Shown piece by piece: positions 1 to 7,795 of a DNA stretch of 64,000 bases. Origin of the DNA: an uncultured Flavobacteriaceae bacterium (GTDB lineage: Bacteria; Bacteroidota; Bacteroidia; Flavobacteriales; Flavobacteriaceae); NCBI GenBank assembly GCA_947493175.1, contig CANLQD010000006.1:124001-188000 (forward strand). The letters are read 5' to 3'. The translations under genes were made by a program, and so were the position numbers. The notes under the pieces were generated by a model. It ran no database searches, was not told the DNA's origin, and saw only the letters and a program-made list of their open reading frames with translations. Positions within the stretch are counted from its first letter, which is position 1, and each line of letters opens with the position of its first letter.

Positions 1-390
1 AAAAAAATTATCAAGGAATACGAGGGAAACACCATTAGCGTATCGGGAAACCAAATAAGCATCAATGGTGCCATTATCGACTCCTATACCTTTAAACAGA
101 ATTATTACTGGATGATGGGTGATAACCGCGACCATTCGGAAGATAGCCGTGCCTGGGGGTATGTTCCGGAGAACCACATCGTTGGAACTCCTATCTTCAT
201 TTGGCTTAGTTTCGACAACTTTAACGACGGTATTTTAAAATGGCGCCCCCGATGGGATCGTATTTTTACGACGGTACATGGGGATGGTGAGCCCCGTTCC
301 TACTTTCGACATTTCTTGGTCGCATTGGCGCTCTATTTCGTCGGTAGTTGGTTGTGGCGCCGAAGAAAGGAACGTAGCACCAATAAATAA
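1..390 (+). CDS. lepB: Signal peptidase I, C-terminal part (cut by window start)
   Basis: The open frame runs in from the left edge, so the N-terminus and catalytic serine are outside the window. Visible is the conserved late block of type I signal peptidases, MMGDNRDHSEDSRAWGYVP at about residues 38-56 of the visible part, which carries the family's GDNR-xxSxDSR signature, followed by the usual V-P-x-x-x-I-V-G segment. A C-terminal membrane helix (FLVALALYFVGSWLW) and a basic tail close the protein. It removes signal peptides from exported preproteins at the outer face of the inner membrane. The WbqC-like gene follows 42 bp downstream on the same strand, so the two are probably co-transcribed. 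Identification of the family is firm; only the length is unknown. Confidence 0.95.
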   Translation, partial: KKIIKEYEGNTISVSGNQISINGAIIDSYTFKQNYYWMMGDNRDHSEDSRAWGYVPENHIVGTPIFIWLSFDNFNDGILKWRPRWDRIFTTVHGDGEPRSYFRHFLVALALYFVGSWLWRRRKERSTNK

Positions 391-432
391 TATATTCAAA
401 AAAACTATCCTCAGTGGCTTGTTAGGCATAAA

Positions 433-1080
433 TTGAACTGTAGTATCTTGGAACTGCTCTTACATCCAGCTTATTTTCCAAATATCGCCACTATGGCGGC
501 GTTGGTACAACATGATGTCTGTTGGGAGGTCTATGACAATTATCAAAAACAGACCTATCGCAACAGATGCTACATCTGTACCGATTCTGGAAAGCACCTG
601 CTAAGTATTCCTATTAAACATGTTGGGGGACAGAACGGACGTCAACGTTATGCCGAAGTAAAGGTCGACAATTCGTATCAGTGGCAACGCCAACATTGGA
701 GAACATTGGAAACCGCCTATCGCACTTCACCTTTTTTTGAGTATTATGAGGACGATTTGGCCCCCTTGTTCCATGAAAAAGTAGAATGCCTCATCGACCT
801 GAATTTGCGAACCATCGCATTCCTTACGGAATGTCTACAGGTATCTTTGCCCGGCAATAAAACTACATCCTACCAAACAGATCCAAAGCCCTATACAGAT
901 GCCCGGTTTCTGATTCGGGCCAAAAAAGAAGTACCCTTGCAACAAGAACCGTATGTACAGGTATTTGGTGACCGACACGGTTTTGTCAAAAACGCCAGTG
1001 CACTCGATTTACTATTCAATGAAGGACCCAATGCACTTAGCTATTTAAAGGCGTTAAAAACAAGCTTTTCAAATGGGTAG
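433..1080 (+). CDS. WbqC-like family protein
   Basis: A 215-residue soluble protein with the N-terminal pattern of the WbqC-like family (LLLHPAYFPNIATMAAL), followed by conserved blocks around YRNRCYI, LSIPIKHVGG, WQRQHWRTLETAYRTSPFF and the aromatic FEYYEDDLAPLF. Relatives occur in surface-polysaccharide loci and beside lepB in Flavobacteriia; the biochemical role is not settled. There is no signal peptide or membrane segment. No ATG is usable near the start: the frame opens with TTG at 433, and another TTG at 448 would give a shorter N-terminus closer to the family start. It sits 42 bp after lepB and overlaps the next gene by 8 bp, so translational coupling is likely. Confidence 0.85.
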   Translation: MNCSILELLLHPAYFPNIATMAALVQHDVCWEVYDNYQKQTYRNRCYICTDSGKHLLSIPIKHVGGQNGRQRYAEVKVDNSYQWQRQHWRTLETAYRTSPFFEYYEDDLAPLFHEKVECLIDLNLRTIAFLTECLQVSLPGNKTTSYQTDPKPYTDARFLIRAKKEVPLQQEPYVQVFGDRHGFVKNASALDLLFNEGPNALSYLKALKTSFSNG

Positions 1081-1396
1081 GTTTTTAGTGCACTACGGAA
1101 TTCATTTTATAGTTCCCGTTTTTATTACGCTTTTCTTTTTCAAAGATCAACGGTTAAAAATACTATTGATACTATGGGGCGGCATCCTGATCGATATAGA
1201 CCACCTGTGGGCCAGTCCTATTTTTGACCCGAATCGCTGTAGCATTGATTTTCATCCGTTGCATACCTATTGGGCGATAAGCGTTTACTTTTTGCTTTTT
1301 TTATTAAAAAAAACAAGAGTCATTGGCGCAGCCTTATTGTTACACATCTTGGCAGATAGTATGGATTGTTGGTTACTCTTCCTTCAAACGAAATGA
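1073..1396 (+). CDS. DUF6122 family membrane protein
   Basis: A 107-residue hydrophobic protein with about four predicted membrane segments (around residues 5-22, 28-40, 63-78 and 84-103). It contains the pattern D-I-D-H-L near residue 42 and an H-x-x-A-D motif near residue 92 (LLLHILADSMDC), reminiscent of metal-dependent membrane hydrolases of the YdjM/DUF457 type; that link is inference. The ATG lies inside the end of the WbqC-like gene (8 bp overlap), and the 3' end overlaps the convergent EEP-family gene by 24 bp. Function unknown. Confidence 0.8.
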   Translation: MGRFLVHYGIHFIVPVFITLFFFKDQRLKILLILWGGILIDIDHLWASPIFDPNRCSIDFHPLHTYWAISVYFLLFLLKKTRVIGAALLLHILADSMDCWLLFLQTK

Positions 1397-2401
1397 AGCC
1401 ATCACGGGATAGTGATCCGAGAATCGAATATCGTAGTTTTTATGGGCCCGTACCTCAAAGGCCTGGTCGGCCAAAATAAAATCGATTCGTAGTGGAATGC
1501 CCAGAAAGTTATAAGTACGGCCAAAACCATATCCTTTCTCTTCAAAAGTATCTTGTAAATCCCCTTTTACCAACCGGTACGAGTTGGAAAACTGATTGTT
1601 ATTGAAATCCCCGCAAACGATTTTTTTATAGTCGACAGCTTTGCTATGTTTCAAAAAGAAATTCGCTTGATCTGTTTGCTTCTTAAACGCCTTGGCGAGC
1701 CGTTTGTAGACATTTTCAAAAGGTTTGTTGATCAATGAATCCGTCTTTGGTTTTACCTTCAGCGATTGCAGATGAAGATTGTATACGCGAATGGTATCCT
1801 TCTTATAAAGGATATCTACGAACGCTCCGTTGTTATAGCTGTCTGGCCAATCGAGTGTACCTTCGTTGACAATAGGATATTTTGAAAAAATACCTATGAG
1901 GACCCTGTCATTCATATGAATATACTTCAAATGGCGAAAGGGATACTTTTGAAAGTCCTCCCGTTTCAGATAATCGACTTCTTGTATACAAACAATATCC
2001 GGGTCTTCCTGCACAATGAAGTCAAAAGTACGTTCATAAACATCTGGTCGGTCAATCTCGCGCCACTTGTTGAAACTACGAACATTGTAACTCATTATAC
2101 TTAAGTCTTCATCTTCTATCGTATCCTCGGCAAATCCCAATTTTATAAATGGGCCCATCAAAAAATAACCAAGGACTAATAGTGAAACGGAAAGCAGCAC
2201 CTGTCTTTTCCTACCAATGGCCCAGTAAACAACAAATAACAAATGAATTATTACCATCAACGGAACCGTCAATCCCAACGGGGATAGATAAGGGAAGGTG
2301 GCTGCCGGAATATAGGGAACTGTACAGGCCAAAACTAAAAGTACGGCGGAAACGATGTTCAGTATGAATACGAACCTATTGAACCTTGATAATCGTTTCA
2401 A
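1373..2401 (-). CDS. Endonuclease/exonuclease/phosphatase family membrane protein
   Basis: A 342-residue protein with an N-terminal block of three hydrophobic segments (about residues 10-92), then an EEP-fold domain. The fold's motifs are present in order: SYNVRSFN near 104, C-I-Q-E-V with the metal-binding Glu near 139, the Asn/Leu-His pair in VYNLHLQSLK near 207, CGDFNNN near 264 and the C-terminal FSDHYPV with the catalytic Asp-His near 329. The topology would put the domain on the periplasmic face. Substrate is not predictable; such proteins act on phosphodiesters of nucleic acids, lipids or nucleotides. It is the last gene of a leftward run (mutL, two rhomboids, this gene) with gaps of only 2-4 bp between the last three. 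Confidence 0.85.
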   Translation of the reverse strand: MKRLSRFNRFVFILNIVSAVLLVLACTVPYIPAATFPYLSPLGLTVPLMVIIHLLFVVYWAIGRKRQVLLSVSLLVLGYFLMGPFIKLGFAEDTIEDEDLSIMSYNVRSFNKWREIDRPDVYERTFDFIVQEDPDIVCIQEVDYLKREDFQKYPFRHLKYIHMNDRVLIGIFSKYPIVNEGTLDWPDSYNNGAFVDILYKKDTIRVYNLHLQSLKVKPKTDSLINKPFENVYKRLAKAFKKQTDQANFFLKHSKAVDYKKIVCGDFNNNQFSNSYRLVKGDLQDTFEEKGYGFGRTYNFLGIPLRIDFILADQAFEVRAHKNYDIRFSDHYPVMASFRLKEE

Positions 2402-2405
2402 AATA

Positions 2406-3281
2406 TCAGTCTTCTTTACCAGCCTTGAACAAAAAGTCTTTCTCGGCCTTTGTTAGGCTTTCATAGCCAGACTTACTTATTTTGTCAAGAATAGCGTCTA
2501 TCTTGCGTTGATGGCTTTGCTTATCGTAATCTGCGCCCTTGGCCACTGTATGCTTCTTTTGTTTGCGATAAACTGTTTTCAATGGAGCCTTTTTTTCTTT
2601 TGGTTTGAAGAAGTTGGAGAGCGCATCCAATATTTTGGCAAAACCTTCACCAATGTCTTTTCCGTTGGTCAACTGACGGGCATATACATACCCCAAAAAG
2701 GCTCCCCCAAGATGTGCCAAATGCCCCCCGGCATTTCCACTCCCCATCTGAATCAAATCCATGAGAACCACTACCAAGCCTACCACCCAAAGCTTTACGT
2801 TGAAAAAAATGATACGTACTTCTTGGTTTGGGATATAAGCGCACACAAAAATAAGGACTGCCATTACACCTGCAGAAGCTCCGATCAAAGTAGAGTTAGC
2901 CGCGTAGAATACCGGAAAAATATTGTAACTCAATAGAAAAACCAGCCCTCCCGCGATGACACCCAAAAAATATACATTGATGAATTTTCTATTTCCAAAA
3001 AGATTCAGCAAAATGCGCGACGAAAAATAGAGCAACAACATATTCCAAAAGATATGCCCAAAACTACCGTGAAAGAACGAATACGTGACCAGCGACCACG
3101 GTTGGGATATAAAGGTGCCCAAATCTTTCGGAAGTTCGAACCACTGCTCAATACTTCGGTCTGATAGATTTAAAAAAAAGGGTACTAATAAATTTACCAA
3201 AAAAACGGCTACATTGATAACGATGAGCTTTTCGGCAATGCTCAATCGGGCATACTGGTATCTTAAACCTCCATTACTCAT
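2406..3281 (-). CDS. Rhomboid-family intramembrane serine protease with cytoplasmic tail
   Basis: A 291-residue rhomboid. The catalytic serine lies in IGASAGVMAV (Ser136) and the catalytic histidine in HLAHLGGA (His190); an H-x-x-x-N-type oxyanion segment is visible in GHIFWNMLLLYF (His76, Asn80). Six or so membrane helices span residues 18-205. After the rhomboid core comes a charged tail of about 85 residues (KPKEKKAPLKTVYRKQKKH, then a short helical C-terminus) that looks cytoplasmic and is usual in flavobacterial members. It cleaves membrane-embedded segments of single-pass proteins; the substrate is unknown. It follows a second rhomboid gene after 2 bp, so both are made from one transcript. 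Confidence 0.93.
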   Translation of the reverse strand: MSNGGLRYQYARLSIAEKLIVINVAVFLVNLLVPFFLNLSDRSIEQWFELPKDLGTFISQPWSLVTYSFFHGSFGHIFWNMLLLYFSSRILLNLFGNRKFINVYFLGVIAGGLVFLLSYNIFPVFYAANSTLIGASAGVMAVLIFVCAYIPNQEVRIIFFNVKLWVVGLVVVLMDLIQMGSGNAGGHLAHLGGAFLGYVYARQLTNGKDIGEGFAKILDALSNFFKPKEKKAPLKTVYRKQKKHTVAKGADYDKQSHQRKIDAILDKISKSGYESLTKAEKDFLFKAGKED

Positions 3282-3283
3282 TT

Positions 3284-4027
3284 TTAATTCCAGCGTTTAT
3301 CGTTAAACTGATTCTTTTTCCAATACCACATGATAATGAAACCTACTACCGCACCACCTACGTGGGCCATGTACGCGGTATTGCTAGGGCTAAAAAAGGA
3401 CTGTCCGGTAATAGCCGAGATCACATCGAGCAAAATAATTCCTGGGATAAAATACTTTGCTTTAATGGGAATCGGTAAAAAAATCAACATTAGCTCGGCA
3501 TTCGGGTTCATCATTCCAAAAGCAGCCAAAATACCCATGATACAGCCTGAGGCCCCGACCATAGAGGCATTGTAAATTGGAAACGCCTCTTTCAACATAT
3601 CTAACTGCATGCTGCTTAGATTCATAGATGCCTTATTCGTCGTTAGCATCTGTACTATTTGACTTTCGGTTAATCCTGAATTTAAAAGCTCAGAGAAAAT
3701 GGGCACATAGCTGAAGTAGTAATATCCTAACTGAAATAACACAGCTCCTAAGCCTGCGGATAGGTAAATGAACAAAAACTTTTTCATTCCCAATCTTTGT
3801 TCTACGGGCGTTCCGAACATCCATAAAGCAAACATATTAAAACCGATATGCGCTAATCCGCCGTGCATGAACATGTGCGTCAACACCTGCCAGATGGCAA
3901 AATTCTCGTTTTTAGGAAACCATAGAGAAAACCATTGGTACATTACATCACCGTACAAAGAGGTCGCAATAAAAAAGAGTACATTGACAATGATCAAATG
4001 TTTTACCGTCTCGGAAATTCTAAGCAT
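3284..4027 (-). CDS. Rhomboid-family intramembrane serine protease
   Basis: A 247-residue rhomboid with catalytic Ser160 in MVGASGCIMGIL and His222 in YMAHVGGAVVG, and the oxyanion segment HGGLAHIGFNMFALW (His60, Asn64). It has a long insertion between helices (about residues 108-150) not seen in its neighbour, and no extra cytoplasmic tail. The two rhomboids share motifs but little else, so this is an old paralogue pair rather than a recent duplication. The mutL stop codon directly abuts this start (one-base junction), so mutL, this gene, the next rhomboid and the EEP gene form one leftward unit. Confidence 0.93.
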   Translation of the reverse strand: MLRISETVKHLIIVNVLFFIATSLYGDVMYQWFSLWFPKNENFAIWQVLTHMFMHGGLAHIGFNMFALWMFGTPVEQRLGMKKFLFIYLSAGLGAVLFQLGYYYFSYVPIFSELLNSGLTESQIVQMLTTNKASMNLSSMQLDMLKEAFPIYNASMVGASGCIMGILAAFGMMNPNAELMLIFLPIPIKAKYFIPGIILLDVISAITGQSFFSPSNTAYMAHVGGAVVGFIIMWYWKKNQFNDKRWN

Positions 4028-5887
4028 CTAAATAAATTTTTTATCGATCTCGTTTTCGGTGATGGTCACAAACACCGGTTTGTTGAACGGGCTTACCATG
4101 GGTTCTTTACAGGCAAATAGGTCATTTACTAAAGCTAACTGCGATGCATTTTCCAAAATCTCTCCTGTTTTTACGGCCAACGTCTTTGCCATTGTCTTAG
4201 AAAGGATATCGGTCTGGGAAAAGCTTTCCCCCTCGACCTCTTGTTGACAATCGGCAATCAACTGGTCTAATACCATACCAACCTCACTTTCGGGCACCAA
4301 AAGTGGAACTCCTCGCACCTCGACTGATTCTGCTTCTATCTTATCGAATACGAACCCCACCGCATCAAGGGTTTCCTTGATATCGTTTAAGACGGCCATG
4401 TCCGATTTGGAAAAAGACAGGGATAAAGGAAATAGCAATTGTTGGCTCACCACCTGTTTTACCGTACTGTTGCGTAAAAACTTCTCATATAGCACCCGTT
4501 GGTGGGCCCGACTCTGGTCTATGACCACCATACCCGATTTAATCGTTGTTACAATATACTTTCTACGGAGTTGAAAGGTTGTTGCCTGGGATTCCGAAAC
4601 ATCTGTCTGTCCTTCAAAGATAGAGCCTGTAATCGTATCCGATTCAAATTGAAGGTTATCATAGTCGACCCTTTTTCCAATATTGGATTCCAGTCCTACA
4701 TAGAGGCTTTCCCAAGAGGAGTCCTTTGCCTGTGTTTTACCGCTTCGGTACGATTTGGTTGCGATTCCACCATTAGATTCCGTAAAAGGGTTAAACCCTT
4801 GGTCTACGGTGATTTTAGGTAGTTCCGCACCCTTATTCTTATAGGCATAAGGGGTCTCCAAGTTAGGGTCGCTTTCAAAATCCAAAGACGGCACCACATT
4901 GAATTGGCCTAAGCTATGCTTGATCGTAGACCTTAAAATGGCATATAGCGTATGCTCATCATCGAACTTCACTTCGGTTTTGGTAGGGTGTATATTGATG
5001 TCGATGGTCCCGGGATCTACCTCCAGATAAATAAAATATCCAGGATGGCAATCGGTTTTGATGAGCCCTTCAAAAGCCGAGAGCACGGCATGATGTAAAT
5101 AAGGACTTTTTATGAATCGATTGTTCACGAAAAAGAATTGCTCTCCCCTACTCTTTTTGGCAAACTCTGGCTTGTTAATGAATCCCGAAATCGTTACTAC
5201 TTGGGTTTCCTCCGAAATGGGTACTAACTTTTGATTGGTTTTATTGCCGAATACATGAACAATACGTTGACGTAAGTTGCCTTTTGGTAAACCGAACAGT
5301 TCGCTACCGTTTACATAATAATGAAAAGCGATTTGTGGATGTGCCAATGCGACCCGGTGAAACTCATCGGTAATATGTCGCAACTCTACCTGATCGGATT
5401 TTAGAAAATTACGTCGCGCAGGTATATTGAAAAACAGATGTTTTACCGACATCGAAGTCCCTTTTGGAACCACTTTGACCTGCTGAAAAACAATGTTACT
5501 TCCTTCGATTTTTAAATGTGTTCCCAACTCGGCTTTTTCTAGCCTTGTCTGCATCTCCACATGGGCAATCGCTGCAATGGAGGCCAAGGCTTCGCCACGA
5601 AAGCCTTTAGTCGAAAGGGTAAATAGGTCTTCGGCTTGCCTTATTTTAGAGGTTGCATGCCGTTCAAAGCTTAACCGTGCATCGGTCTCGCTCATTCCCA
5701 AACCGTCATCGACCACTTGAATTAATGTCTTACCACCACCCTTGATAATAAGTTTGATAGTTTTTGCACCCGCATCAATGGCATTTTCCAATAATTCCTT
5801 CACAACGGAAGCAGGCCTTTGCACCACTTCGCCCGCTGCTATTTGATTGGCAACATGGTCCGGCAAAAGTTGAATGATATCTGCCAT
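4028..5887 (-). CDS. mutL: DNA mismatch repair protein MutL
   Basis: A 619-residue MutL. The GHKL ATPase domain has all motifs: VVKELLENAIDAG (metal-binding Glu and Asn near residues 31-36), DDGLGM near 60, and TKGFRGEALASI near 93. The NPARRNFLKS-type transducer segment and DVNIHPTK equivalent (DINIHPTKTEVKF near 296) follow, then a poorly conserved linker and a dimerization domain from about 435. The endonuclease motif expected as DQHA-x2-E-x4-E reads DQSRAHQRVLYE (residues 457-468), and the late CPHGRP motif reads SPFNKP (599-604), so the metal site is degenerate. It couples MutS mismatch recognition to strand incision. Its ATG overlaps the stop of the upstream small gene by one base (TAATG). 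Confidence 0.97.
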   Translation of the reverse strand: MADIIQLLPDHVANQIAAGEVVQRPASVVKELLENAIDAGAKTIKLIIKGGGKTLIQVVDDGLGMSETDARLSFERHATSKIRQAEDLFTLSTKGFRGEALASIAAIAHVEMQTRLEKAELGTHLKIEGSNIVFQQVKVVPKGTSMSVKHLFFNIPARRNFLKSDQVELRHITDEFHRVALAHPQIAFHYYVNGSELFGLPKGNLRQRIVHVFGNKTNQKLVPISEETQVVTISGFINKPEFAKKSRGEQFFFVNNRFIKSPYLHHAVLSAFEGLIKTDCHPGYFIYLEVDPGTIDINIHPTKTEVKFDDEHTLYAILRSTIKHSLGQFNVVPSLDFESDPNLETPYAYKNKGAELPKITVDQGFNPFTESNGGIATKSYRSGKTQAKDSSWESLYVGLESNIGKRVDYDNLQFESDTITGSIFEGQTDVSESQATTFQLRRKYIVTTIKSGMVVIDQSRAHQRVLYEKFLRNSTVKQVVSQQLLFPLSLSFSKSDMAVLNDIKETLDAVGFVFDKIEAESVEVRGVPLLVPESEVGMVLDQLIADCQQEVEGESFSQTDILSKTMAKTLAVKTGEILENASQLALVNDLFACKEPMVSPFNKPVFVTITENEIDKKFI

Positions 5888-6186
5888 TATTTTGGAAGGA
5901 ATATTGAAATATCAAAATCGATGATGTAGAGGAAAATAAATATCAGTATGGCAAGAATAATTAGAAAACGAACTTTTAGATTGCGATCTCCTTCGCGTCG
6001 AAGGTCTGCCATGGCAGAGCCCAATTTTCGTTTTAACCCTCGTTGACTGCCAACAGTTGTACGATATTTATCGAAACGATGTTCGAGCTTAAACGGACTC
6101 TCCCCACTTTCATTCTTATAATAGCGCGGGGTATAACCGAAGGTTCGGTTTTGTTTTAATTTCGTGATTTTATCAAATACCCCCAT
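5887..6186 (-). CDS. Small membrane-anchored protein between ribH and mutL
   Basis: A 99-residue protein starting MGVFDKITKLKQ at the ATG ending at 6186; the open frame could extend eight codons to a TTG, but the ATG fits the family start better. The first 70 residues are basic and soluble-looking (FGYTPRYYKNESGESPFKLE, then many Lys/Arg), followed by one C-terminal membrane helix (about residues 76-94). Homologues are conserved beside mutL and ribH in Flavobacteriia and are often labelled riboflavin synthase subunit beta; nothing in this sequence resembles lumazine or riboflavin synthase, so that label probably spread from the neighbour. Function unknown. It overlaps mutL by one base. Confidence 0.8.
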   Translation of the reverse strand: MGVFDKITKLKQNRTFGYTPRYYKNESGESPFKLEHRFDKYRTTVGSQRGLKRKLGSAMADLRREGDRNLKVRFLIILAILIFIFLYIIDFDISIFLPK

Positions 6187-6210
6187 AACTTCAAAGTTAG
6201 TTAAAATCAA

Positions 6211-6418
6211 AAAATATGCCGTAGATCGATTGCCAATTTTTGTTAACAGACCTTAGGTATCATTTACGGGTAGTACTTTCTGTGAGGTATTGGAAACTGC
6301 AAGGGGTAGAAGACACTAAACCCCGGTCTAAAAACCCATGTAAATGGCCTGATAAGAACCTGACCACATAAGGTTGCTACCACGAATGCGTAACTATTGG
6401 GATGTAAAAGGGGTTTTG
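6211..6418. other. Intergenic region between ribH and the small membrane protein
   Basis: About 208 bp with no open frame of note and no convincing hairpin or promoter box. It separates ribH from the leftward mutL run, so the mutL unit may have its own promoter here, but none is recognisable. Confidence 0.4.
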
Positions 6419-6901
6419 TCACTTGCCCAAAACAGCCATTTGAATAGCTGCTATTGCCGCCTCGGTACCTTTGTTACCATGTTTGCCCCCACTTCTGGCG
6501 ATGGCCTGTTGCATTGTGTTGTCGGTAAGCACACAGAAAATAATTGGCGTATCGAGTTGCACGTTTAAATCTTTAATACCTTGGGCAGTAGCACTGCATA
6601 CAAAATCAAAGTGTTTGGTCTCTCCTTGAATGACACTTCCTATAGCAATGATTGCATCGACCTCTTGGGAAATGGCCATCTTTTTACAACCATAGGTGAG
6701 TTCAAAACTTCCCGGAACATTCCAACGCACAATATGCCCTTGCTTTGCTCCACAATCTAACAAAGCCTCCTCTGCTCCTTTGAAGAGCGCTTCGGTAATC
6801 TCCGAATTCCATTCGGAAACAACAATCCCAAATCGGAGTGACTCCGCGTTCGGCACGGTAGACTTATCGTAGGTAGATAGATTTTTATTGGCAGTGGCCA
6901 T
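6419..6901 (-). CDS. ribH: 6,7-dimethyl-8-ribityllumazine synthase
   Basis: A 160-residue lumazine synthase. It condenses 5-amino-6-ribitylaminouracil with 3,4-dihydroxy-2-butanone 4-phosphate in riboflavin synthesis. Family motifs are clear: FGIVVSEWNSEIT (substrate aromatic Trp near 31), VPGSFELTYG near 62, IAIGSVIQGETKHFDFVC with the catalytic His near 97, and GVLT-type FCVLTDNTMQQAIARSGGKHGNKG near 122. Length is normal; the first 20 residues are an extra N-terminal tail. Its ATG overlaps the stop of the TPR gene by one base, an arrangement that is common in Flavobacteriia. Confidence 0.97.
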   Translation of the reverse strand: MATANKNLSTYDKSTVPNAESLRFGIVVSEWNSEITEALFKGAEEALLDCGAKQGHIVRWNVPGSFELTYGCKKMAISQEVDAIIAIGSVIQGETKHFDFVCSATAQGIKDLNVQLDTPIIFCVLTDNTMQQAIARSGGKHGNKGTEAAIAAIQMAVLGK

Positions 6902-7668
6902 TACTGTCCGCTTTTGGCCATACCGATAAAGGCATCGATGGTACGCGCTTCGTCAGAACCGGAAAATTCATCCTTGACCCGTTGAAAATACTGTAAGGCC
7001 TTCTCGTTCTGTCCTAGTTCCATAGAAGTGACCCCTGCTTTATACAAAAACTTGGGCGTTGTAAAATCATTAATGCTATGGGCGAGTGCAGCTTCGTAAT
7101 ACCCCAAAGCCTCTGCAGGTTGATTCAATTGCATAAACGCATCTCCCAATCCGCCTTTGGCCATAGCTCCTAAAATGGCATCATCCGATGAAAAATCACT
7201 CAAATAAGCAATTGCATCATCATATTTTTGCATGTTCAAAAAAGCCATACCAGCTGAATAACTGGCCAAATTGGCGGCCTTAGTGCCTGGATATTCGTCG
7301 ATGATGTCAAGAAAGCCATATTTACCCTCCGCACCGTTTAAGGCAAGATTGTACAAAGAATCTTTTTCGGTGGTTGCTGTCAATGCCTGGTCAAAATACT
7401 GTTGGGGATAGTACAGCTCATTAGCGGCGTTGGCATCCTTGGGTTTTTGCACAAACTGATTGTAAGCTAGATAGCCTATAAGTCCGACTGCGACGACACC
7501 GATAACACCCAAGATATAGTTCTGGTTTTTTGAAACCCAAGCTTCCGTTTTCGAAGCCCCCTCATCCAAACTGCTAAAAACCTCGGCGGTAGTACTTTCC
7601 TGCTCGTCAAAACGTTGTTCCTCTACCTTATCCTTTGGTTTGTAACCCCGCTTCTTATATGTTGCCAT
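6901..7668 (-). CDS. Tetratricopeptide-repeat protein with one membrane anchor (YfgM-like layout)
   Basis: A 255-residue protein: a basic/acidic cytoplasmic N-terminus (about 1-47), one membrane helix (YILGVIGVVAVGLIGYLAY, about 51-69), then TPR-like helical repeats to the C-terminus (YDDAIAYLSDF, AEALGYYEAALAHS, NEKALQYFQRVKDEF). The layout matches the YfgM-like TPR family of periplasmic chaperone helpers, but no close functional assignment is possible. It precedes ribH with a one-base overlap. Upstream, on the same strand, a -7 type box TATTTTTG lies at 7690-7697, within a short divergent promoter region shared with recF. Confidence 0.85.
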   Translation of the reverse strand: MATYKKRGYKPKDKVEEQRFDEQESTTAEVFSSLDEGASKTEAWVSKNQNYILGVIGVVAVGLIGYLAYNQFVQKPKDANAANELYYPQQYFDQALTATTEKDSLYNLALNGAEGKYGFLDIIDEYPGTKAANLASYSAGMAFLNMQKYDDAIAYLSDFSSDDAILGAMAKGGLGDAFMQLNQPAEALGYYEAALAHSINDFTTPKFLYKAGVTSMELGQNEKALQYFQRVKDEFSGSDEARTIDAFIGMAKSGQ

Positions 7669-7689
7669 CCTATTTTTTTATTGGTCGCG

Positions 7690-7741
7690 CAAAAATAAAG
7701 TTTTTATCCAAAACCGAAAGGTTATTTATTCGTTATTTTTG
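7690..7741. promoter_or_regulatory. Divergent promoter region of the TPR-ribH operon and recF
   Basis: Two TATTTTTG boxes fitting the Bacteroidota -7 consensus TAnnTTTG face away from each other: 7690-7697 on the minus strand (for the TPR gene) and 7734-7741 on the plus strand (for recF). The plus-strand box covers the TTG at 7739 that could otherwise be read as a recF start, which argues for the internal ATG at 7796. Neither box has an obvious -33 TTG at ideal spacing. Confidence 0.5.
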
Positions 7742-7795
7742 GATATTTTACAGCATACCACCACGGAAAAATTAAAAAAACCTGACCGCACCAGC

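Noticed and set aside
7739..7795. Longer recF N-terminus from TTG at 7739
   Set aside because: The TTG lies inside the -7 box TATTTTTG, and RecF proteins begin at the following ATG.
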